Positions 1 through 13,022 of a stretch of 64,000 nucleotides of DNA are shown in pieces; the stretch's first letter is position 1; each line of letters starts with the position of its first letter. The DNA comes from Actinomadura pelletieri DSM 43383 (lineage in GTDB: Bacteria > Actinomycetota > Actinomycetes > Streptosporangiales > Streptosporangiaceae): the NCBI RefSeq assembly GCF_003634705.1, contig NZ_RBWU01000003.1, positions 744,001-808,000 of the forward strand, in the 5' to 3' direction. Below the pieces are notes generated by a model that searched no databases, was not told the origin of the DNA, and was given only the letters and a program-made list of their open reading frames with translations. Position numbers and translations under genes: made by a program.

Positions 1-35
1 CAGGTCTCGCGGGCGAGAGATTCGGGGTCGTTCAT
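1..35 (-). CDS. recX: RecX-like regulator of RecA, 5' fragment
   Basis: Only the first codons are in the window, read leftward from an ATG at 35-33: MNDPESLARET, then the edge. The DPESxAR pattern resembles the conserved start of actinobacterial RecX, and recX directly follows recA in this phylum. RecX binds RecA filaments and limits their activity. The reading frame stays open for several codons upstream of 35 without a clear start, so the true start may lie further right. The assignment rests on position and eleven residues. Confidence 0.6.
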   Translation of the reverse strand, partial: MNDPESLARET

Positions 36-152
36 GTTGCCGTGGGAGCGGCGGCGCCATCGGGGAAGGTCCGCGCACCGGGGTGCCGGGTAAGGCGCCG
101 CCGCCCTGCATACGAGATCATCGCTTACTCGTCGTCAAGAGTCACCCTTATC

Positions 153-178
153 GGGTGATTCCCGGTCAGGAATCACCC
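153..178 (-). terminator. recA stop-codon hairpin
   Basis: A perfect 10-bp inverted repeat (153-162 with 169-178) closes a 6-base loop that contains the recA stop codon (168-166). A second, mutually exclusive 5-bp stem can form between 143-147 and 153-157. There is no strong T run after it on the minus strand, so it may be a partial terminator or an attenuator between recA and recX rather than a full stop. Confidence 0.5.
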
Positions 179-1272
179 GCCTTGGCCTTGGCGGTCTTGC
201 GCCCGGCGGGCTTGGGGGCGGCGGACAGGGGCGCGGGGGCGGCATCGGGGGCGGGGGACTCGGCCTCCTGGTCGACCTTGGGGCCGATGCCGAGCTTCTC
301 CTTGATCTTCTTCTCGATGCCGTCGGCGAGGTCGGGGTTGGCCTTGAGGAAGTTGCGGGCGTTCTCCTTGCCCTGGCCGAGCTGGTCGCCGTCGTAGGTG
401 TACCAGGCACCGGACTTGCGGACGAAGCCGTGCTCCACACCGAGGTCGATCAGGCCGCCCTCACGGCTGATGCCCTGGCCGTAGAGCAGGTCGAAGTCGG
501 CGACGCGGAACGGCGGGGCCATCTTGTTCTTGACGACCTTGACGCGGACGCGGTTGCCGACGGCCTCGGTGCCGTCCTTGAGGGTCTCGATGCGGCGGAC
601 GTCCAGCCGGACGGAGGCGTAGAACTTCAGCGCCCGGCCGCCGGTGGTGGTCTCCGGGGAGCCGAACATCACGCCGACCTTCTCGCGGAGCTGGTTGATG
701 AAGATGGCGGTGGTCTTGGTCTGGTTGATGGCACCGGTGAGCTTGCGCAGCGCCTGCGACATGAGGCGGGCCTGGAGGCCGACGTGACTGTCGCCCATCT
801 CACCCTCGATCTCCGCGCGCGGGACGAGCGCGGCGACGGAGTCGATGACGACGATGTCGATCGCGCCGGAGCGGATCAGCATGTCGGTGATCTCCAGGGC
901 CTGCTCGCCGGTGTCGGGCTGGGAGACGAGCAGGGCGTCGATGTCGACGCCGAGCTTGGCGGCGTACTCGGGGTCGAGCGCGTGCTCGGCGTCCACGAAC
1001 GCGGCGATGCCGCCCTTCTTCTGGACGCTGGCCACGGCGTGCAGGGCGATGGAGGTCTTGCCGGAGCCCTCCGGGCCGTACACCTCGACGACACGGCCGC
1101 GCGGCAGGCCGCCGATGCCGAGCGCGATGTCGAGGGAGATCGCGCCGGTCGGGATGACCTCGACGGGGGCGCGCGCCTCCTCGCCCATCCGCATGACCGA
1201 ACCCTTGCCGAACTGCCGCTCGATCTGGGCGAGTGCGGTCTCGAGAGCCTTCTCCCGGTCGTTCGCTGCCAT
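166..1272 (-). CDS. recA: RecA recombinase
   Basis: ATP-dependent strand-exchange protein of homologous recombination and co-protease for LexA cleavage in the SOS response. It has 368 residues, a normal length. The Walker A motif GPEGSGKT is at residues 66-73. The N-terminal QIERQFGKGSVMRMG and the central NQLREKVGVMFG (DNA-binding loop region) are intact. The tail after about residue 330 is Ala/Lys/Pro-rich and ends AKAKAGDS, as in other actinomycetes. The ATG start is preceded by an AGAAGGAAAG ribosome site. A LexA box lies 138 bases upstream (1410-1423), so induction by DNA damage is expected. recX follows. Confidence 0.98.
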   Translation of the reverse strand: MAANDREKALETALAQIERQFGKGSVMRMGEEARAPVEVIPTGAISLDIALGIGGLPRGRVVEVYGPEGSGKTSIALHAVASVQKKGGIAAFVDAEHALDPEYAAKLGVDIDALLVSQPDTGEQALEITDMLIRSGAIDIVVIDSVAALVPRAEIEGEMGDSHVGLQARLMSQALRKLTGAINQTKTTAIFINQLREKVGVMFGSPETTTGGRALKFYASVRLDVRRIETLKDGTEAVGNRVRVKVVKNKMAPPFRVADFDLLYGQGISREGGLIDLGVEHGFVRKSGAWYTYDGDQLGQGKENARNFLKANPDLADGIEKKIKEKLGIGPKVDQEAESPAPDAAPAPLSAAPKPAGRKTAKAKAGDS

Positions 1273-1409
1273 GTGAGCTTTCCTTCTCGTCGTGATGTCG
1301 GCTCTCGGCCGCTGCTTGCGATGTCGACGGCGACGTTACGGCGGGCCTCCGACACTTTCGAGACTCCGGCGGAACTGTGGACGACGCCGGTGTGCCCGCA
1401 TCAGCGTAC

Positions 1410-1423
1410 CGAACATAAGTTCG
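1410..1423. promoter_or_regulatory. LexA (SOS) box of recA
   Basis: CGAACATAAGTTCG, read on the minus strand as TCGAAC-TTAT-GTTCGG, matches the actinobacterial SOS box TCGAAC-N4-GTTCGA except for the last base. It sits between divergent recA (start 1272) and the ATP-grasp gene (start 1517), so LexA could influence both. Assignment is by consensus match and position. Confidence 0.85.
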
Positions 1424-1516
1424 ATCATCGTCCGGTACGGCGATTTCGGGACGGATTCTCCGTGCGCTCCATGGTCTCGACCCCGTACGCTGGCGCCGTC
1501 CACGGAGGGTTCCATC

Positions 1517-2386
1517 ATGACGCTGACCGTTCTCTTCTGCGTCGATCCGCTCCACCCTCGGCGCGTTGACCCCCATTTCTCCGGCGAGGCCGCGGCCGTC
1601 CGCGACCACTACGGAGAGATCGCCCTGATCGACCATGACGCCCTGCGGCGGGGTGATCTGGACGACGCGGTGCGCGGGGTGCCGGCCGATCTGGGGCCCG
1701 TCTGGTATCGCGGCTGGATGTTGACGGGCGAGGAGTACGCGGCCGTCGCCGCCGAGTTGAAGCGGCGGGGGACGTCGCTGCTCACGCACCCGGACGACTA
1801 TCGGCGCGCCCATGAACTGCCCGGCTGGCACGACACCTTCGCGGGGCTGACGCCGCACAGCGTGTGGCGGCCCCTGCGCGTCCGTGAGGATCCCGGCGAC
1901 CTGAGCGTGCTGGCGGAACTGGTCCGGCCGTTGCGGAGCGGGCCCGGCGTGGTCAAGGACTACGTGAAGTCGTGCAAGCACGAGTGGGAGGAGGCGTGTT
2001 ACGTCCCCGACGTGAAGAACCTCGCCCAACTCCACAACGTCGCGTCGAAGATGGTGGCGCTCCGGGACGACCATCTCGCGGGCGGGCTCGTCGTCCGCGA
2101 GTTCGAGGAGTACGACGGTGACGGTGAGGCGCGCGTGTGGTGGGTGGACGGCGAGCCCGCCCTGATCGGGCCCCATCCGGACAGCCCGGGTGTGGAACCC
2201 GATCCGGACCTGACGGAGGTCGCCCCGGCCGTGCGTGCGCTGGGATGTCGTTTCATCACGACCGATCTCGCCCGCCGGGCGGACGGCGCGTGGCGGGTCG
2301 TGGAGGTCGGTGACGGCCAGGTCAGTGATCTGCCTTCATCGGTGGATGCGATGGACCTGTACGCGCACCTGCCCGTCCCGGACTGA
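1517..2386 (+). CDS. ATP-grasp (R2K-type) domain protein
   Basis: Predicted 289-residue cytoplasmic protein of the ATP-grasp superfamily, probably the R2K/DUF4343 group. The VVKDYVKSCKHEWEEACYVPD segment in the middle is the family's characteristic lysine-containing strand, and the C-terminal RVVEVGDGQVSDLP resembles the metal-binding end of ATP-grasp ligases. Members are thought to ligate or modify peptides or RNA; the substrate is unknown. The start is the ATG at 1517, with GGAGGG 7 bases upstream. It is divergent from recA, with the SOS box between them about 95 bases from this start. No partner peptide gene is visible beside it. Confidence 0.75.
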   Translation: MTLTVLFCVDPLHPRRVDPHFSGEAAAVRDHYGEIALIDHDALRRGDLDDAVRGVPADLGPVWYRGWMLTGEEYAAVAAELKRRGTSLLTHPDDYRRAHELPGWHDTFAGLTPHSVWRPLRVREDPGDLSVLAELVRPLRSGPGVVKDYVKSCKHEWEEACYVPDVKNLAQLHNVASKMVALRDDHLAGGLVVREFEEYDGDGEARVWWVDGEPALIGPHPDSPGVEPDPDLTEVAPAVRALGCRFITTDLARRADGAWRVVEVGDGQVSDLPSSVDAMDLYAHLPVPD

Positions 2387-2389
2387 CCG

Positions 2390-2584
2390 TCAGCGCAGCG
2401 TCGAGGGAACGTCGAAGGTCGCGACGACGGCCTGCCAGACCCGCTTGGCGGATTCTCCGTCGGCCAGGGCCTGTTCGATGGTGCGGCCGTCCAGTTCGGC
2501 CATGACGTAGTCCTTGGCGACGCTCTCGGCGTAGGCCTCGCCGAACTGCTGCCGCATCCGATCCCAGAAGACTGTGAGCCGCAC
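2390..2584 (-). CDS. DUF3046 family protein
   Basis: Small 64-residue protein (MRLTVFWDRMRQQFGEAYAE...) of the actinobacterial DUF3046 family, commonly found next to recA. Function unknown. It starts with GTG and no ribosome site is evident, so the mRNA may be leaderless. Its stop lies 3 bases from the stop of the convergent ATP-grasp gene, and its start is 52 bases from divergent lhr. Confidence 0.85.
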   Translation of the reverse strand: MRLTVFWDRMRQQFGEAYAESVAKDYVMAELDGRTIEQALADGESAKRVWQAVVATFDVPSTLR

Positions 2585-2636
2585 CCGTCCACGCTATCCG
2601 ACCGGGACTGTCGGACCGGCGAGGCAGTATGGGTGC

Positions 2637-7223
<4,587 letters not shown>

Positions 7224-7271
7224 CCAGGCCCCACGCGGGTCAGCGGCGGCCCTTCTACATGGTGATCAGGC

Positions 7272-7446
7272 CGCGCTCGGCAAGCTCACCGTCGAACGCG
7301 CCGACGGCGCCGCGATCAACGACTCGCCGCTGGCGGCGGCGCTGGAGTCCGCCGGGTTCCATCCGACGCCCCGCGGCCTACGCCTGCGCGCCTGACCAGG
7401 CCCTACGCGGGTCAGCGGCGGCGGCCCTTGAACATGGTGATCAGGC
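7272..7446. repeat. Tandem duplication across lhr/secA2 junction, copy 2
   Basis: Second copy. It holds an untranslated duplicate of the last 41 lhr codons (7272-7395, including TGA) and the functional secA2 3' end (stop 7412-7414). The one difference inside the lhr part (GCA to GCG) is synonymous. Lhr therefore ends in copy 1 and SecA2 in copy 2, so both genes survive. Confidence 0.95.
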
Positions 7447-9754
7447 CGCGCAGGGCGCGTTCGTCGAGGGAGCCGAACGGGTTGTCGTGGACGAGGTACG
7501 TCCAGGTCGCCGAGGGGCGCTGGAGACCGGCGGCGTCGAGGTCGATGCCGTCCTCGGACGCGGTGAGGGCCTCGAACGCCGCGATCGAACGTTCCCGCGC
7601 GTCGGACAGCAGCCGCTTGCCCGCCGGGACGGCCTCCCGGTTGAACTCGACGAGCGGGTCGAGGCCCCGGCCGAGCGACCGCAGATGGATGCCCTCGCGC
7701 AGGTCGGCGAGGTAGGCGAGATGCTCGGACCAGCAGCGGTCCAGCTGGTACAGGACGATCTGGCGGGCGGCCGCGGCCACCGCCTCCGCACCCGCGATCT
7801 TGGTGAGTTCGGCGTGCCGTTCGGGGGCGCCCGCGGCCATGGCGCGGTCGGCGGCGTCGCCGCGCAGCACGGCGTCGCGCTCGGCGAGGACTGCCTGCCG
7901 TTGCAGGCCGATCAGCTGGTTGTAGCGCCAGGTGTTGCGGTGCAGTTCGAGGTCGACGCCCTCGGCGACGCGCTGCGCGTGGCCGACGATCCAGTGCGCG
8001 CCCTTGTCGGTGACGAGGCCGTCGTCGTCGGCGGGCGCCTTCGACCTCTCGTCGGGCGCGAACCGGGTGACGAGGTCGTCCTGGAGGCTGGTGAAGAACA
8101 CCGACCCGCCGGGGTCGCCCTGCCGTCCGGCGCGGCCTCTGAGCTGGTCGTCGAGGCGGCTGCTGTGGTAGCGGCCGGTGCCGATGACCAGCAGGCCGCC
8201 GGCCTCGACGACCCGGTCGTGGTCGGAGCCGGACGCGTCGGCGGGGGCGGTGCCGGGCGCGGCGGACGGGTTGCCGCCGAGCCGGATGTCGGTGCCGCGG
8301 CCGGCCATCTGCGTGGAGACGGTGATCGCCCCGTGGGCCCCGGCCTCGGCGATGATCGCCGCCTCCTCGGCGTCGTTCTTGGCGTTGAGGACGACGCGGT
8401 CGAGTCCGGCGCGGGCGAGACGGCGCGCGAGGCGTTCGGACTCGGCGACGTCGGCCGTGCCGACCAGCACGGGACGTCCGGTGGCGTGCGCGGCGGCGAT
8501 CTCCTCGACGATCGCGACCTCCTTGTCGGCGGAGGTCGCGTAGAGGCGGTCGGGTTCGTCGACGCGGACGCAGGGCCGGTTCGGCGGGACGACGGCGATC
8601 TGCAGGTCGTAGAACTCGGTGAGCTGCCCCGCGACGGCCATCGCCGTGCCGGTCATTCCGCAGCGGACCGGGTAGCGCCCGACCAGCTCCTGGACGGTGA
8701 TCGAGTCGAGGATCTCGCCGCTCGGGGACGCCTCCAGCGCCTCCTTCGCCTCCACGGCGGCCTGGAGCCCGTCCGGCCACCGCTGCAGCAGCGCGACGCG
8801 TCCCCGTGACTCGCTGATCAGCTTCACCTCGCCGTCGCGGACGATGTAGTCGACGTCGCGGTGCAGCAGCACCTCGGCGTGCAGGGCGACGTTCACGGCG
8901 GTGAGGGTGCGCAGCTGGTCGGGCGCGTAGAGGTCGATGCCGTCCTCGCCGCCGAGGACGCGTTCCACCTCCTGCGCCCCCGCCGGGGTGAGCTGGACGC
9001 TGCGCGCCTCGTCGTCGGTGGCGTAGTGCAGCCCGGGCCGCAACCGGCGGACCAGGTCGGCGTACCGCGGGTCGGCGCTGTCGAGGTCGGTGGCGCCCGC
9101 GAGGACGAGCGGCACCATCGCCTCGTCCACGAGCACCGAGTCGGCCTCGTCGATCAGCGCGACGGACGGCTCGGGCTGGACGACGGCGTCGGCGCTCGTG
9201 GCGAGCCGGTCGCGCAGCAGGTCGAAGCCGATCTCGCTGACGGGCGCGTAGGTGACGTCCGCCCGGTACGCGGCGCGGCGCTCGTCGGGGGTGGACGACT
9301 GCCCGACCCATGCGACCGACACGCCGAGCAGCGCGTACAGCGGCCCCATCCACTCGGCGTCGCGGCGCGCGAGGTAGTCGTTCACCGACATGACGTGGAC
9401 CTGGTCGCCGCGCAGCGCGTGCCCGGCGGCGGCCAGCGCCCCCGACAGGGTCTTGCCCTCGCCGGTGGCCATCTCGGCGACATGCCCGGACAGCAGGGCG
9501 AGCGTCCCGATGAGCTGCACGTCGAACGGCCGTTCGCCGAGCGCCCGGCGCGCGGCCTCCCGGCCGAGGGCGCACAGTTCGGCGAGGTCCTCCTCGCGGC
9601 GGAGGTCGGACGCGGCCGCGGTCAGTTCGTCATCGGTCAGTTTCCGGACGCGTGACTCCCGCTCGCCGGCCTCGGCCACCAGGGCGCGGAACGGCGCGAG
9701 ATCGACGCTGCCCGGCTTCTGGACGAGTCTGCGAAACCGGTCACGCAGCGCCAT
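7412..9754 (-). CDS. secA2: Accessory Sec system ATPase SecA2
   Basis: 780-residue preprotein translocase ATPase. Walker A MATGEGKT is at residues 95-102, the DEADS box is present, and motif VI is QLRGRAGRQGDPG. It is about 150 residues shorter than housekeeping SecA1 and lacks the C-terminal Cys/His zinc tail, ending FKGRRR; both are features of SecA2. It would work with SecYEG to export a subset of proteins. No dedicated SecY2 or substrate gene is adjacent. The ATG at 9754 begins the canonical short N-terminus. Its 3' end lies in the second copy of a recent tandem duplication. Confidence 0.88.
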   Translation of the reverse strand: MALRDRFRRLVQKPGSVDLAPFRALVAEAGERESRVRKLTDDELTAAASDLRREEDLAELCALGREAARRALGERPFDVQLIGTLALLSGHVAEMATGEGKTLSGALAAAGHALRGDQVHVMSVNDYLARRDAEWMGPLYALLGVSVAWVGQSSTPDERRAAYRADVTYAPVSEIGFDLLRDRLATSADAVVQPEPSVALIDEADSVLVDEAMVPLVLAGATDLDSADPRYADLVRRLRPGLHYATDDEARSVQLTPAGAQEVERVLGGEDGIDLYAPDQLRTLTAVNVALHAEVLLHRDVDYIVRDGEVKLISESRGRVALLQRWPDGLQAAVEAKEALEASPSGEILDSITVQELVGRYPVRCGMTGTAMAVAGQLTEFYDLQIAVVPPNRPCVRVDEPDRLYATSADKEVAIVEEIAAAHATGRPVLVGTADVAESERLARRLARAGLDRVVLNAKNDAEEAAIIAEAGAHGAITVSTQMAGRGTDIRLGGNPSAAPGTAPADASGSDHDRVVEAGGLLVIGTGRYHSSRLDDQLRGRAGRQGDPGGSVFFTSLQDDLVTRFAPDERSKAPADDDGLVTDKGAHWIVGHAQRVAEGVDLELHRNTWRYNQLIGLQRQAVLAERDAVLRGDAADRAMAAGAPERHAELTKIAGAEAVAAAARQIVLYQLDRCWSEHLAYLADLREGIHLRSLGRGLDPLVEFNREAVPAGKRLLSDARERSIAAFEALTASEDGIDLDAAGLQRPSATWTYLVHDNPFGSLDERALRGLITMFKGRRR

Positions 9755-9984
9755 GACGTCCCCTAGGTTCTACGGTCACGACTCCCCCAACGGGCTGGTG
9801 CGGGACTGCGTTCCCACCATGATCCCAGGGCGGATCCCCGGGTCGTCCCGGATCTCCTCCCCATTGGGGCTGACCTCGAATTCATTCCCTGGACGGATCC
9901 CTCTCGGCCTCGCGTTTGGGACGATGAGGTCATCACGGGGTTTGCGGTGGCGAGGGGAAACGTCACCGCGGAACGGGGTTCGTC

Positions 9985-10116
9985 ATGACACCTACCGCTC
10001 GCAAGGCCGCGGCGCTCCGGCGCAAGCGGCAGATCATCAGCCGGACGGTCATCGACCGTGCGCTGAACGACCCGCGGCGCCACCGGGAAGAGGTCGTCGC
10101 CGCACCCGCCAAGTGA
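9985..10116 (+). CDS. Small basic 43-residue protein, unrecognised
   Basis: Possible gene in the gap between secA2 and the ROK regulator. It reads MTPTARKAAALRRKRQ, continues in a helix-prone stretch and ends VVAAPAK; it is strongly basic. It starts with ATG after a weak purine-rich site (AACGGGG). A hairpin (arms 9944-9949 and 9964-9969) lies just upstream. Its last codons and stop belong to an 18-bp unit repeated four times. No family recognised; translation not certain. Confidence 0.4.
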   Translation: MTPTARKAAALRRKRQIISRTVIDRALNDPRRHREEVVAAPAK

Positions 10117-10172
10117 ACTACGCCCGCCAGGTGAACAGCGCCCGCCAAGTAAACAATGTCCGCTGAGTAAGC
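10101..10172 (+). repeat. 18-bp x4 tandem repeat carrying in-frame stop codons
   Basis: Four degenerate 18-bp units (10101, 10119, 10137, 10155) share the core CCCGCCAAGTGAAC. Because the unit is six codons, each unit puts a stop in the same frame as the small upstream ORF: TGA 10114, TGA 10132, TAA 10150, TAA 10168. The fourth unit is the most diverged. Confidence 0.85.
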
Positions 10173-10203
10173 GGCAACCGCCAATCAGGACACACTTCAA
10201 CGA

Positions 10204-10229
10204 GCGCCTCCGCCGTCCGGCGGGGGCGC
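10204..10229. terminator. Hairpin downstream of ROK gene
   Basis: An 11-bp GC-rich stem (10204-10214 with 10219-10229, one T-G pair) around a 4-base loop. It lies 18 bases past the ROK stop and could end transcription from both sides. No clear T run follows. Confidence 0.5.
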
Positions 10230-10246
10230 TGACGGTTTCCGGGGTC

Positions 10247-11473
10247 CTAGGACGCACCGGCCGCCGAGAACACGTCGTCGCGGGCCTGTTCCAGCGCGGC
10301 GTGCAGGGCGCCGCGCAGGACGGGGTTCCCTTCCACCTCGGTCATGGCCACGGTCGGACGGGTGGGGCTGATCCGGCCGACGATCTCCTCGATGCGGGTG
10401 GCGAGCGGGCGGCCGCCGGCGCGGCCGAGATTGCCCGACAGCACCACGAGTCCCGGGTCCAGGACGATGTTGACCGAGGTCACGCCGTAGGAGATGCGGC
10501 GGGCGAGATCGTCGAGGAACGCGCCGCCGCGCTCCGGGTCGGCGGCGGCCGCGCGGACGCAGTCCACGGCCGTCGGCTCGGTGACGCCGTACTCGTGGGC
10601 GAGGGCGCGGACCGCGTCCGCGCCGACCAGCGCGCCGTAGCCGCCCGCCAGGGTCGGAATGCCCCAGGTCGTCGACTCGGTGACGCCCTCGTCCTGCGGG
10701 GCGCGGCGGGCGGCGCCGAGCGGCAGCGGCGCGCCGGGCACCGGCAGGTAGCCGATCTCCCCGGCGCCGCCGGACCGCCCGCGGTGCAGCCGTCCGCCCA
10801 GCATCACCGACAGGCCCATGCCGCGGTCGAGCCACATGAGGGCGAAGTCGTCGGCGCCCTGCGCGGCGCCGTAGGCGCGTTCGGCGATGGCGGCGAGGTT
10901 GACGTCGTTCTCGATCGTCACCGGACGCCGCAGGTCGGTCCGCAGGGCGGCGAGGACGCCCTCGTGCCAGGAGGGCAGGTCGAAGGAGAACTGGACGTCG
11001 CCGGTGCGGGGGTCGACGACGCCGGGAGTGCCGATGACGAACGCGCTCAGTCTGGACAGCGCGACCTTGGCGGAACGGCACGCTTTGACAACTGCGCTGT
11101 GGACCATCCTGACCGGTTCGTCGGCGCTGTTCGGGTCGACGGTGACCTGGGCGACGATCTGCCCGGTGATGTCGGCGACACCTGCGGTGACCCCGTCGGG
11201 GCCCACCTCCAGCCCCGCGACATAGGCGCTCGAAGGGACGACCGCGTACAGTGCGGCGTTGGGTCCGCGTCCCCCGGCCTGTGATCCGACGACCGAGACC
11301 AGGCCCCGGGTCTCCAGCCTGGACAGCAGCTGGGAGGCGGTGACCTTGGACAGACCGGTGTGCTCACCGATCTGGGCGCGGGTCAGCGGGCCCTGCCGGA
11401 CGAGCAGGTCCAGCGCCGCGCGATCGTTGAGCTCGCGCAGGAGCCTCGGCGTCCCCGGGCGGTTGGCGACCAT
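10247..11473 (-). CDS. ROK-family transcriptional repressor
   Basis: 408-residue NagC/XylR-type regulator. An N-terminal winged helix (about residues 15-70, LTRAQIGEHTGLSKVTASQLLSRLETRGLV) is followed by a sugar-kinase-like ROK domain. Such proteins bind operators and release them on binding a sugar or sugar phosphate. The ROK zinc site (CxCGxxGCxE) is not evident, which is common in regulators. It is transcribed divergently from an ABC importer and a GH3 hexosaminidase, with a candidate operator between them, so it most likely represses that operon and itself. The inducer is inferred to be an amino-sugar. Confidence 0.9.
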   Translation of the reverse strand: MVANRPGTPRLLRELNDRAALDLLVRQGPLTRAQIGEHTGLSKVTASQLLSRLETRGLVSVVGSQAGGRGPNAALYAVVPSSAYVAGLEVGPDGVTAGVADITGQIVAQVTVDPNSADEPVRMVHSAVVKACRSAKVALSRLSAFVIGTPGVVDPRTGDVQFSFDLPSWHEGVLAALRTDLRRPVTIENDVNLAAIAERAYGAAQGADDFALMWLDRGMGLSVMLGGRLHRGRSGGAGEIGYLPVPGAPLPLGAARRAPQDEGVTESTTWGIPTLAGGYGALVGADAVRALAHEYGVTEPTAVDCVRAAAADPERGGAFLDDLARRISYGVTSVNIVLDPGLVVLSGNLGRAGGRPLATRIEEIVGRISPTRPTVAMTEVEGNPVLRGALHAALEQARDDVFSAAGAS

Positions 11474-11527
11474 GCTGGCTACCCCTCGATTGTCTTCAGT
11501 GTCTCAATCCGCTAACGGCAGTTTTGT

Positions 11528-11544
11528 TTAGGAAAGTTTCTTGT
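11528..11544. promoter_or_regulatory. Candidate ROK operator
   Basis: TTAGGAAAGTTTCTTGT is an imperfect palindrome centred in the AT-rich stretch between the ROK gene and the importer. It resembles the TTAGGAAA-TTTCCTAA class of sites I associate with actinobacterial ROK repressors (recalled, not searched). A wider CTAAC/GTTAG inverted pair (11512-11516, 11543-11547) frames it. The promoter of the sugar operon is expected here. Confidence 0.5.
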
Positions 11545-11734
11545 TAGTTTACGCCCAAGCGCCGACCGGTCCGGTACCCCGGACCGGGGGCGCGCGCAGA
11601 GCGCGGACTGGCGAGCAGGGCGCCCGCGAGCGTTGCGACCGCAAGAGGAGCATGGCTGGACCCTAAAGGGTCGCCATCTCCCCTTGCACCGCAGGCCACA
11701 AGGCCGCGCGAGGCGATGCCGGAAAGGATCTCCA

Positions 11735-13000
11735 GTGAAGTACATCAAGGTTGCGGCCGTCGCGGCCGCGATCGCCCTGGCCGCCACGGCCTGCGGGGGC
11801 GACGGTGACGGCGAGGAAGGCGCGGGCAAGGACCCGGCGCAACTCAAAGTGTGGATGATGGGCGAGGGAACCCCGGAGCAGACGAAGTTCCTCGACGACG
11901 TCGAAGCGGAATTCAAGACCAAGCACCCCAAGACGGACGTACAGATCAAGTACGTTCCCTGGCCGCAGGTGGCTACAACGTTCCAAAAGGCGGCGGCCGG
12001 AGGTGAGGGGCCCGACGTCACGGAGCTGGGCAACACCGACGTCCAGTCCCACATCGAGCAGGGAAACCTGGCCGACATCACCGACGAGTACAACGACTGG
12101 GCCGACTCCAAGACCCTGAACAAGACGGCGCTCGCCAACGACCAGGCGGACGGCAAGACCTACGCCGTGCCGTGGTACGGCGGCGTCCGGGCCATCTGGT
12201 ACCGCAAGGACTGGTTCCAGGAGCTCGGCATCCAGCAGCCGAAGAACTGGGCCGAGCTCGTCGCGGCGGCGAAGAAGATCCAGGACGAGAAGAAGGTCCC
12301 CGGCATCGGGGTGCCGACCGACCAGACCAACGCGCTGCTCAGCTTCATCTGGGGCAACCAGGGCGAGGTCGCCGTCAAGGAGGGCGACAAGTGGGTCGGC
12401 AAGCTCGACCAGCCGCAGGCCGTCGAGGCGGTGAACTTCGTCGCGGGCCTCATCTCCAAGGAGAAGGTCGCGCCCGAGAAGTACATCGGCCTGGACGAGC
12501 TGGAGGGCCCGCAGCGCGACTTCGCGCTCGGCAAGCTCGGGATGTACATCGACGGCAGCTGGTCCCTGAAGCAGCTGAAGAAGATCTCCGAGAAGGACGC
12601 CGCCCAGTGGGCCGTCTTCCCGATCCCGAGCAAGAGCGGCGGTAACGCGCCCGTCCTCGCGGGCGGTTCCGACCTGGGCGTCTGGAAGGACACCAAGGCC
12701 AAGAAGGCGGCGTTCGACTACGTCACCGTCCTCAACAACGCGAAGAACGCCAAGGCCTGGGCCGACCAGAGCGGCTTCTCGTCGATGCGTTCGGACGTGG
12801 CGTTCACCGACCCGCAGCTGGCCGCCTTCACCAGCATCGCCACGAACACCAAGTTCGCGCCGATCAGCACGGGCTGGGGCGAGTTCGAGCAGGCCAAGAA
12901 GGTGCTGCCGAACGCGCTCAAGGCCATCGTGCAGGGCAAGTCCGCCGATGAGGAGATGAAGAAGGCGAACGAGCAGGCCAACACCCTGCTGAACCAGTAG
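11735..13000 (+). CDS. ABC sugar transporter, substrate-binding lipoprotein
   Basis: 421-residue extracytoplasmic binding protein of the carbohydrate (family 1) class. The signal peptide at residues 1-19 leads to lipobox Cys20 (AATAC-GG); an acidic linker and the binding domain follow. It starts with GTG at 11735, with GAAAGGA 7 bases upstream; the nearby ATG is in another frame. First gene of a four-gene operon (binding protein, two permeases, GH3 enzyme). No ATPase is encoded, so a shared MsiK-type ATPase elsewhere is expected. Context suggests N-acetylglucosamine, chitobiose or a muropeptide sugar as ligand. Confidence 0.92.
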   Translation: MKYIKVAAVAAAIALAATACGGDGDGEEGAGKDPAQLKVWMMGEGTPEQTKFLDDVEAEFKTKHPKTDVQIKYVPWPQVATTFQKAAAGGEGPDVTELGNTDVQSHIEQGNLADITDEYNDWADSKTLNKTALANDQADGKTYAVPWYGGVRAIWYRKDWFQELGIQQPKNWAELVAAAKKIQDEKKVPGIGVPTDQTNALLSFIWGNQGEVAVKEGDKWVGKLDQPQAVEAVNFVAGLISKEKVAPEKYIGLDELEGPQRDFALGKLGMYIDGSWSLKQLKKISEKDAAQWAVFPIPSKSGGNAPVLAGGSDLGVWKDTKAKKAAFDYVTVLNNAKNAKAWADQSGFSSMRSDVAFTDPQLAAFTSIATNTKFAPISTGWGEFEQAKKVLPNALKAIVQGKSADEEMKKANEQANTLLNQ

Positions 13001-13022
13001 TCCTCGGCTGATCGGAACGTCC

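Noticed and set aside
430..1569. A 379-codon plus-strand frame across recA
   Set aside because: Antisense shadow of recA; its end merely runs into the ATP-grasp gene in another frame.
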